A stretch of 34,307 nt of DNA, taken from a virus. This document shows positions 29,701 through 34,307 of the stretch, in pieces. The translations under genes were made by a program, and so were the position numbers. The stretch's first letter is position 1. Every line of letters begins with the position of its first letter. The stretch is taken from positions 1 through 34,307 of the IMG/VR virus record IMGVR_UViG_3300038450_000008. The stretch is one strand, 5' to 3'. The notes beneath the pieces are model-generated. The model saw only the letters and a program-made list of their open reading frames with translations, was not told the DNA's origin and made no database searches.

Positions 29701-30091
29701 AAGAGGCATAAGCCCCTACCTTAACGTACTGTCCCGCCGTGTAAGCCGTGCCGGGAACGTAGTTGCTCAGGGCGGTAACATCACCTGTAACAAGTCCGGC
29801 ATTTGCGCCTGTAGCCCATACCCTTATATACTGATTGCCAAACTCTAAAATATAATTCTGAATTGTGGAAAAACTGAAAGAGACAAGCCGTGCCTTGCTT
29901 GCACTGCCATACTTAGTAGAACCACCATAATAAGTACCGGGCATTTTCTTTGCCCCACCCTCTACAAGAGGTAAGGCGTTCTCAAGCGTTTGACAGCCGC
30001 TTGCGTATTTAGAAATGTCCGTGCGGGCTTCTATTAACCCCGAAAGCTCCCCGGCATTAAAGCTATTGATTGGAATAGAAGACTTAAACAT
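26795..30091 (-). CDS. Tail nozzle protein (T7 gp12 / tail tubular protein B-like) with inserted domains
   Basis: A 1098-residue protein (T7 gp12 is about 794). The N-terminus INSFNAGELSGLIEARTDIS..LENALPLVEGGAKKMPG is the nozzle signature, and FQQRLVLAGSDNKPQDI (about 446-462) and GTADGVWGMGG (about 508-518) match its beta-propeller. Extra modules: an FCCH-like repeat at about 345-425 (VTKDGLATGQRIYMSGISGM), and a second at about 702-749 (GHTFANGDLVNISGVLGM) whose last strand resumes at about 895-915 (NTFSLLGIDSTGWTAYASGG). A beta-sandwich-like domain (about 750-893) therefore splits it. The gene overlaps the adaptor by TAATG. Confidence 0.82.
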   Translation of the reverse strand: MFKSSIPINSFNAGELSGLIEARTDISKYASGCQTLENALPLVEGGAKKMPGTYYGGSTKYGSASKARLVSFSFSTIQNYILEFGNQYIRVWATGANAGLVTGDVTALSNYVPGTAYTAGQYVKVGAYASFSFTGSKVLNIIAPFAQFYTGNVTITIGVNTGDTLSVAKNGITPNQGLSILLANATPSKNSATNIQAAIVALVGLNGATDEYIDLTGWTVDANSAYNTTPAIVAPTTTSSSMTTVAQAYVANHNNQYEFPPLFTVDWSIYSPATVVEITTPYLAADLFDLDVNSQSADVLYIFHHSYPPAELMRYCSFGWVFQNLSCRGTQGPVSAGYADIGNPIASISQQNPALVYVTKDGLATGQRIYMSGISGMVELNGGEFLVYNYTTGGPGSWKRFNLQDPDTGAVIDTTQFNAYVAGGFVVAVNNMFAATGDYPDCGTLFQQRLVLAGSDNKPQDIDGSVQSDYPDFICDLNEEDHAFQFTMVSGQVDRIRWLVGKQMLMIGTADGVWGMGGTNGASLSQANVDNEKQISTGVGKIAPQMVNDSIIWVTRSARVVRLLQYQWQTNQWIAPDLTRVARHITIGPTKETSGIIQTAFQAEPYPIFWAVRADGQLLGMTFESQEQVYAWFRIVTDGVIESVASVSQDNDEDQVWIIVNRTINGATVRYVEYFMPQEIFGDITEAFFVHAGLTWDGGDAVNITNISKAAPPVVTAPGHTFANGDLVNISGVLGMTQVNQDNTAAYTVTGVGAVSNQAKTVSGWGSSSIGTNTHEKITGFGFTVLSNAVIRGIKVQYNTTGSTVAIDPKTTLMKAGSDYGDTQNWINLEGGTSWWFSNITTPLGSSSDLWDGDWLYSDINNNSGFGVDVGVSTHAIGATWSCTSITITVYYTTNTFSLLGIDSTGWTAYASGGTATKVTNVISGMTYLMGKEVQALGDGAIIFDETVAADTITFSYYCNKIHIGLPYTTTIDPMNPNIGSQQGTSRGKKQKISRATLCFYETFGCKVGSNNKKLYNVGYGYSIAPGTLGVFGYSLSPGNTYLIPFGTGTAPTLFTGDITVDIDGGWDDEATITIVHDLPLPFTLKAIIPRLSVADGG

Positions 30092-30804
30092 TATCTACCC
30101 GCGTTCTCCCACTCTTGCCCCCCGGCCTCATCATCTAAATAGTCAAGTGATTCATTAACAGCTTCGGCGGAGTTAAGGGAGTTCTTATAATCCTGCATCT
30201 TATTGACGGCCTTTTCTTTGTCTTCTGTGATGGAGATTGCAAGTTCCGCCGCAAGCCTGTTCGCAAGGCAGTTGATAAAAGCGGGTGTGCATAATGTGTA
30301 ATCAGAAATCAGGCGGATATAGTTGATGTAAAGGTCTTGCTCTGTATTGTCGTAATCGGTAAAGAGACAAAGCACGCTGGTATCAGGCAATGCCTCTATG
30401 ACATACGGCAATCCGGCGGGATAAACAGGCGGATCATAATTAAAGAAACGTGAATAACCCGACGTGTCAATAATGTTGTACCAGTAGCCCAAAGGATAGG
30501 CCACGGGATTAACGCCTTTTGAAGTTGACTCTTTCGGTTTAACAAGACGTAAGAAATCAGAAGGCAGGGGATATGCAAATTGATAAGCATAGAGCGGCGC
30601 TTCCGTAGATTGCGACATTTTATATCGTGTCTTCGCAAACCGCCAATCCCGCGCCTGCAGGACTTCTTGAAAAATATAATCCCAAACGGCAAGGGCTTTT
30701 ATTGAATTGGCCGACCCTTCATCAATGGCCGAAATTATATTTGCACCAATCCGTAACAGGGCAAGGTTTACAATGCCCACCTGTGAAGCGCTGGGAGTTC
30801 CCAT
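30091..30804 (-). CDS. Head-tail adaptor (T7 gp11 / tail tubular protein A-like)
   Basis: A 237-residue protein: VGIVNLALLRIGANIISAID (about 9-28), then EVLQARDWRFAKTRY (about 51-65) and YAYQFAYPLPSDFLRLVKP (about 75-93), which is the signature of podovirus gatekeeper/adaptor proteins. After it come the VIEALPDTSVLCLFTD and DLYINYIRLISDYTLCTPAF segments and a helical C-terminus. It joins the portal to the nozzle. TTAAGGGGATTTT is the ribosome site, and a GC-rich hairpin lies just upstream. Confidence 0.85.
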   Translation of the reverse strand: MGTPSASQVGIVNLALLRIGANIISAIDEGSANSIKALAVWDYIFQEVLQARDWRFAKTRYKMSQSTEAPLYAYQFAYPLPSDFLRLVKPKESTSKGVNPVAYPLGYWYNIIDTSGYSRFFNYDPPVYPAGLPYVIEALPDTSVLCLFTDYDNTEQDLYINYIRLISDYTLCTPAFINCLANRLAAELAISITEDKEKAVNKMQDYKNSLNSAEAVNESLDYLDDEAGGQEWENAGR

Positions 30805-30821
30805 AAAATCCCCTTAAGGAT

Positions 30822-30845
30822 AAGGGGGCGTTTTAAGCCCCCCTT
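30822..30845 (-). other. GC-rich hairpin between head and tail genes
   Basis: AAGGGGGC (30822-30829) and GCCCCCCTT (30837-30845) form a stem of about 8 bp around a GTTTTAA loop, in the gap between the capsid-side gene and the adaptor. No T run follows in either direction, so it is not a classical terminator. It could slow polymerase or protect the 3' end of capsid mRNA, setting head-to-tail protein ratios. Confidence 0.45.
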
Positions 30846-30848
30846 GTC

Positions 30849-31217
30849 CTAATTATGCGACCTCATGTGTGACTGTAAACCAAAGGCGTTTTTTGCGATA
30901 AACTCGCATCCATCAAAGGTACACATGAATTCGTTGTCATCTATCTTTACGCCGAGGCTTTTAAGCTCAGCGTCGAATTCATTTGGATTTGCCCTTGATA
31001 AAAGCTCATCCTTGTAACCAAGCGCCCTCTGGTTTTCCAGCGTTTTCAGCCGCCGTTCCTTTTCCGTTTGGAGGGCAATGATTCTGCCCTCCTTTGGAAG
31101 TTCGAAATAAATCGCGCATGGATTAGTCGGGTCAATATTGTATATCCTTTCCCGGTCATACCTTACTGCCTGACCATCAATGCAGTCTTTTAAACACTTC
31201 ACTGCTTTACAAAGCAT
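30849..31217 (-). CDS. Head-region protein with C-terminal C2H2 zinc finger (122 aa)
   Basis: A charged 122-residue protein. The middle has a coiled-coil-like stretch (LQTEKERRLKTLENQRALGY). The C-terminus carries CTFDGCEFIAKNAFGLQSHMRSH: Cys-x4-Cys-x12-His-x3-His, the spacing of a classical C2H2 finger, with a hydrophobic Phe and Leu in the expected places. It lies between the cement protein and the adaptor, in a completion or connector position. Role unknown; DNA or protein contact through the finger is inferred. Confidence 0.65.
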   Translation of the reverse strand: MLCKAVKCLKDCIDGQAVRYDRERIYNIDPTNPCAIYFELPKEGRIIALQTEKERRLKTLENQRALGYKDELLSRANPNEFDAELKSLGVKIDDNEFMCTFDGCEFIAKNAFGLQSHMRSHN

Positions 31218-31232
31218 TTAAAATGCTCCTTT

Positions 31233-31634
31233 CTATGAGGGTGGTTCCGCATCGCCAAGATACATTGTTACATACCCGGCGGTAAGTGCCTCGGACACAT
31301 GCGCGGCAACAGCACCAACATACTGAAGCATGGTGTGGGATGCCATTGGAATAAAGATGTGCGCCCCTGCGGTACAATCACTTACCTGAATCCGCGCCGT
31401 TGTGTGCTTCGTGCTTGATGTGCTGAGGTTATCAGAGGCGCTATGGACAATACTAAAATCCATACCACTTGCCGCACCTGTGAACGCTGTAGTGATAATG
31501 ATGTGCAGCCCGAACTTACCGCCCTTATTTACATTTGGCTTTGCTACTCCGAAGTTCACGGTGTTCGTGGAAACAATATCCGTTGTCACTATCCCGTTGT
31601 CGGTTAAAAGATATTTATAATCATAAACTGGCAT
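31233..31634 (-). CDS. Capsid cement/decoration protein (Bbp16-like)
   Basis: A 133-residue beta-rich protein starting MPVYDYKYLLTDNGIVTTD, with VNFGVAKPNVNKGGKFGLHI and a closing YVGAVAAHVSEALTAGYVTMY. This pattern, TDNG/SDAQ-like start, NKGGKFGLHIII strand and VTMYLGDAEP end, fits the Bbp16 family of capsid cement proteins, which follow the major capsid gene in BPP-1-like phages. It directly follows the capsid gene here (13 nt gap). Confidence 0.7.
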   Translation of the reverse strand: MPVYDYKYLLTDNGIVTTDIVSTNTVNFGVAKPNVNKGGKFGLHIIITTAFTGAASGMDFSIVHSASDNLSTSSTKHTTARIQVSDCTAGAHIFIPMASHTMLQYVGAVAAHVSEALTAGYVTMYLGDAEPPS

Positions 31635-31647
31635 ATTGCACCTCCTC

Positions 31648-32691
31648 CTAACTCAACCCGGTTTCGGTGTTGGTAATCTTTTCTGCAACCATGACCGGGA
31701 TGCCCTGGAAGCGTGTTACTGGCCTGCCCCACACATCACCCGTTGCCGGGTCTTGCGTGAAGTAGGTATTTGTCTTCTGAGACACCGCACGAATATCCAT
31801 CTGCGTCTTCACGGTTCTGTTGCAGAAAATCACCGTGCCGGGATCTTCACCCAATCCAGGGAGCTGATTCTTCAACTGGATAAGAACTTCCTCGTCGAAA
31901 TTGGCCGCACCGCCTACCGTGGGTCCGATGCTGGAATATCTTTGGACGCATCTTTCATCGTCTATTTCAATACCAACAAACCAAGTGAAGTGTGTACGGA
32001 GAACCTCAAAGAGAGAACCGCTTGTCCCGCCGGATGCTCCCGCCTCCTTTGTGACTTTTCCGAGGTCTTCAATTTCAAGGCCGCCCGGAAGGTTCTTAGG
32101 ATAAAGCCCGTAAACTTTCTTGTCGCCGAATTCGATGATCCAGATTGACGTGGTATTTGCGGAGGTTCCGCCGCCTCCTGAAAGCACGTTGTAATACCAT
32201 GTCGAATCACCGTTCGGATAAGTCGTGAGGCTGTTGAATCTTGTCAGAAGCCCGTTAAACTCACCGGGATAAGTGGCAACGCTTCCGTAATAGAAGTCAT
32301 ATTCGACCTTCTGTGTCATTCCCTCCACCTTCCGGCGATCCTGGCTCTGCCTCCAAGCGTTCGGATCATTCTGAATTCTCCACAGTGCATAATCCACTTC
32401 CGAATAATCCTCAAACATGGCGATTGGTTCGGACAATGGCTGTGAGTGTGTGCTTGTAGGAACGATGCCTTCATTGAACCGTCTTGCTCCGGGAGAACCT
32501 ATATAGGTATCCCGTGATCCGATGTTGCTCATAATCTGGTTAGAAGCAACCATTGGAAGCACTCTCACAAGAGGGCATTTCCTGTCTAAAACCTGTGCCG
32601 CCCAAATATACTGACCCTGTGCGTCAAGGGACGTATATTCATTAACGACATCCATTAGGGTTGCGTAACCCAATACTGCCGCTGTTGTCAT
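31648..32691 (-). CDS. Major capsid protein (HK97-fold, Bbp17-like)
   Basis: A 347-residue protein placed after the scaffold gene and before the cement gene, as expected for the coat protein. Features: ATLMDVVNEYTSLDAQGQYI (helix), RKCPLVRVLPMVASNQIMSN, DYSEVDYALWRIQNDPNAWR, FNGLLTRFNSL, and the C-terminal PVTRFQGIPVMVAEKITNTE, typical of HK97-type coat proteins that end with a strand meeting a GIPV motif. AGGAGGATAAAAA precedes ATG 32691. Confidence 0.85.
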   Translation of the reverse strand: MTTAAVLGYATLMDVVNEYTSLDAQGQYIWAAQVLDRKCPLVRVLPMVASNQIMSNIGSRDTYIGSPGARRFNEGIVPTSTHSQPLSEPIAMFEDYSEVDYALWRIQNDPNAWRQSQDRRKVEGMTQKVEYDFYYGSVATYPGEFNGLLTRFNSLTTYPNGDSTWYYNVLSGGGGTSANTTSIWIIEFGDKKVYGLYPKNLPGGLEIEDLGKVTKEAGASGGTSGSLFEVLRTHFTWFVGIEIDDERCVQRYSSIGPTVGGAANFDEEVLIQLKNQLPGLGEDPGTVIFCNRTVKTQMDIRAVSQKTNTYFTQDPATGDVWGRPVTRFQGIPVMVAEKITNTETGLS

Positions 32692-32717
32692 TTTTTATCC
32701 TCCTCAAACAGAGAGGA

Positions 32718-33446
32718 TTATTTCTTTGGAGGCTCGGGACTCTTATCGTAAACGATTCCGCCCTTCTCCCCCGCTCCCGGTCTTGGAGACCCCGGAGGAC
32801 TCTTATCCTCTCCCGTAAGTTTTGCTACGTTAATCATGAAGCGGATAAGGCTTGGATGGTTTCCAATTTTGGTTTCATTTACGAACTTATCGAATTCATC
32901 ATTAGAGAATTTTTTCCAAACCCTCTTGACGAGTTCGACGCTTGCATCGTATTTGTCTCCTAATTCCGCCTTGAGTTTCGTTTCCGCTTCGCCTTTTTCC
33001 TTCTCACGCAGCTCAACCTCGGCCTTTACAACATTTCCCAAGTAGGCATTCCACGCATCCCCGATCTTCTTTCCAACTTCTTTTGAGATGCCATTTTCAA
33101 AAAACAGGTTTCTTGCCCACTGTGAAATTTTCGAGTCCATCGGTTTCCCGTCCGGGCCAAGAAGCTCATAATCTTCTGCCTTGTCCGGCCTTCCGATAGC
33201 TTTGTAATAAGCCGCTTTGTCTGCGTCCGTGGCGTTTTCTGACAACTTCGGGATTGAATTCTCAAGGCGCTTATTCAGGTCAGGTATTACCTTCCCCTCA
33301 TAGTCCTTTACCTTCCCCTCGAACTCCGAAACTTTCCCCTTCACGTCGAGATAGCCTTTTGCAAGGTCTCCCGCCGTATTCATTCCGGTAAAAGCCTCAT
33401 TCGATCTCAGGTCTTCCGGTAGCTGTGCAAGTATCTCGCCTGCCAT
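32718..33446 (-). CDS. Scaffolding protein
   Basis: A 242-residue, highly charged, mostly helical protein immediately upstream of the coat gene. It begins MAGEILAQLPEDLRSNEAFT, followed by a coiled coil (DVKGKVSEFEGKVKDYEGKV), an acidic mid-part and a Pro/Gly/Lys-rich tail. Coil-rich proteins with this placement direct capsid assembly and then leave the shell. No protease domain is visible. Assignment rests on position and composition. Confidence 0.78.
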   Translation of the reverse strand: MAGEILAQLPEDLRSNEAFTGMNTAGDLAKGYLDVKGKVSEFEGKVKDYEGKVIPDLNKRLENSIPKLSENATDADKAAYYKAIGRPDKAEDYELLGPDGKPMDSKISQWARNLFFENGISKEVGKKIGDAWNAYLGNVVKAEVELREKEKGEAETKLKAELGDKYDASVELVKRVWKKFSNDEFDKFVNETKIGNHPSLIRFMINVAKLTGEDKSPPGSPRPGAGEKGGIVYDKSPEPPKK

Positions 33447-33464
33447 TAAAACACTTCCTTTCTT

Positions 33465-33650
33465 TTAATGCGCGTTGCTGTTTGGAACAGTTTTATAAAC
33501 TATCCCTAATTTCCCGCTATAGTTCATGGCGGGTTTCTTCTTTGGTTTTGGCGGTAAAAACTTTTTATTCTGCTTGATGTTCTTCTGGATGAAATAATCT
33601 TCTTCCAACATCGAGGGGTCTTTGGATTTACCGCCGCTTCCCTTAGCCAT
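33465..33650 (-). CDS. Small basic head-region protein (61 aa)
   Basis: GAGGAGAAGAAAG precedes ATG 33650. It is a Lys-rich 61-residue protein (MAKGSGGKSKDPSMLEEDYF, then KKFLPPKPKKKPAMNYSGK). It overlaps the 53-aa ORF by 8 nt and precedes the scaffold gene. It is possibly a minor head or scaffold-associated protein; no family is recognised. Confidence 0.6.
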   Translation of the reverse strand: MAKGSGGKSKDPSMLEEDYFIQKNIKQNKKFLPPKPKKKPAMNYSGKLGIVYKTVPNSNAH

Positions 33651-33804
33651 CTTTCTTCTCCTCTATTGTAGCGGTCTTCACCGCTTCAACTACCGCTGTG
33701 AACTTTGGTAACATTTCTACAATGCCCTGATAGTCTCCCTGAATCGGTTGAGACATAAGAGCATTAAGAATCAATCCGCGCTGGTCTTCGCTGTCGAGAA
33801 CCAT
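33643..33804 (-). CDS. Small head-region protein (53 aa)
   Basis: AAGGAAGGTTTTTGA precedes ATG 33804. The product, MVLDSEDQRGLILNALMSQP.., is helical, with an MLPKFTAVVEAVKTATIEEK C-terminal helix. The arrangement (QRGLILNAL, then a small amphipathic helix) resembles small cofactor proteins next to scaffold genes. The next gene starts inside its last codons. Confidence 0.6.
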   Translation of the reverse strand: MVLDSEDQRGLILNALMSQPIQGDYQGIVEMLPKFTAVVEAVKTATIEEKKDG

Positions 33805-33820
33805 TCAAAAACCTTCCTTT

Positions 33821-34307
33821 CTATGCTACTGTCCCGTAGGGGATATAATAGAGGCTACCGCCCACATATATTTTAATCTGGCCTACCTGCGTGAAACTCC
33901 CCTTGCTGTTTGCCGCAAATGTTGTATTTCCTGTAAATGAGGTAACAACACATTCCGTTGACTGAATACCAACAAGTCCATCCCATGAACCGGCCACGGG
34001 CGTAGTCACAGCCATAGCGCAAATCGGCCCGGTGTGCGTTCCTGACAGGTCGTTTGATGCAGCCATAAAAGCACCTGCCAAAGTGCCGACTACCGCCGTA
34101 CTTGGACAATCAATTTGACCCCTAACGGCCCCGGCAACATTCACTTTTGAGGATGCCTTCATTTCAAGATACCCCCAATGTCCTGCTACATGACCCGTAA
34201 CCGCACTACAATCCGAATTGACAGATACCCGGTCACAGCCGCCATACCATGAGTTGTTGCCTGTCTGTGCGGCAGTTAAAAGTAATCTTCGCGAGCCGAA
34301 CAGATAA
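33821..34307 (-). CDS. Beta-rich head/fibre protein, N-terminus off the right edge
   Basis: The frame is open from the right edge for 48 codons before the first ATG (34162): LFGSRRLLLTAAQTGNNSWY, GHVAGHWGYLEMKASSKVNV and so on. The true start therefore lies outside the window and the ATG at 34162 is internal. The visible 161 residues are beta-rich and Gly/Ala/Thr-heavy, with four or more Cys, ending QIKIYVGGSLYYIPYGTVA. The ending closely parallels that of the tail-fibre protein (VYYGGNTYYIPLYGTIQ). It is upstream of the scaffold in the head block, so a decoration or head-fibre protein is likely. Confidence 0.6.
   Translation of the reverse strand, partial: YLFGSRRLLLTAAQTGNNSWYGGCDRVSVNSDCSAVTGHVAGHWGYLEMKASSKVNVAGAVRGQIDCPSTAVVGTLAGAFMAASNDLSGTHTGPICAMAVTTPVAGSWDGLVGIQSTECVVTSFTGNTTFAANSKGSFTQVGQIKIYVGGSLYYIPYGTVA

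Noticed and set aside
31636-32148. Plus-strand 170-codon frame opposite the major capsid gene
   Set aside because: It is antisense to a strongly supported coat gene and has no start signal.
1-34307. tRNA genes, CRISPR arrays and insertion sequences
   Set aside because: No T-loop/acceptor combinations, no regularly spaced long repeats and no transposase frames were noticed on either strand by eye; a covariance search would settle tRNAs.

Overview
The window is a 34.3 kb slice of a tailed double-stranded DNA phage or prophage, most probably a podovirus. No host genes, tRNA, integrase, CRISPR array or IS element was found. The late genes follow the order of a short-tailed phage: scaffold, major capsid protein, capsid cement protein, a T7 gp11-like adaptor, a T7 gp12-like nozzle, a small GNAT protein, and three inner-core (ejection) proteins. 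Portal and terminase genes presumably lie beyond the right edge. A lipoprotein with a spanin-like partner and a SleB-type cell-wall hydrolase suggest a Gram-negative host. The host genus cannot be named from the sequence. The head gene set recalls the Bordetella BPP-1 group, but no reverse transcriptase or template/variable repeat pair was seen.

Layout. (1) Positions 1-5466, minus strand: a leftward early/middle operon set. It starts at a divergent control region (about 5466-5567) with a small Cro-like HTH gene, then zinc-ribbon proteins, a RusA resolvase and a metallophosphoesterase. A second promoter with a near-palindrome (3466-3498) leads into small proteins, a polynucleotide kinase/phosphatase fusion and a nucleoside 2-deoxyribosyltransferase-like protein. 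A third promoter (1259-1286) has a long leader ending in a strong terminator hairpin, ahead of an HNH remnant and a primase-polymerase that runs off the left edge. (2) Positions 5538-11830, plus strand: a rightward early operon of many small, often Cys-rich genes, plus a RecA-like ATPase (Sak4/AAA_24 type), an RNA ligase and a PAPS-reductase-like PP-loop protein. Two loci here look frameshifted or interrupted. (3) Positions 34307-11831, minus strand: the late operon, read from the right edge leftward: head, tail, inner core, ATP-grasp enzyme, a run of Sec-signal-bearing fibre-like genes, and the lysis cassette, converging on the rightward operon at 11830/11831.

How the genes fit together: primase-polymerase, Sak4-like ATPase and RusA suggest replication/recombination. 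The kinase-phosphatase and the RNA ligase, on opposite strands, together make an RNA end-healing and sealing pair. The late operon builds a short-tailed virion. The most unusual parts are the block of consecutive genes with N-terminal export signals between the ejection proteins and the lysis genes, including a T7-type tail-fibre N-terminus placed behind a Sec signal peptide; the ATP-grasp enzyme inside the structural operon; and a helically phased TGTAGAC heptamer array that runs through all three reading frames of the primase gene.
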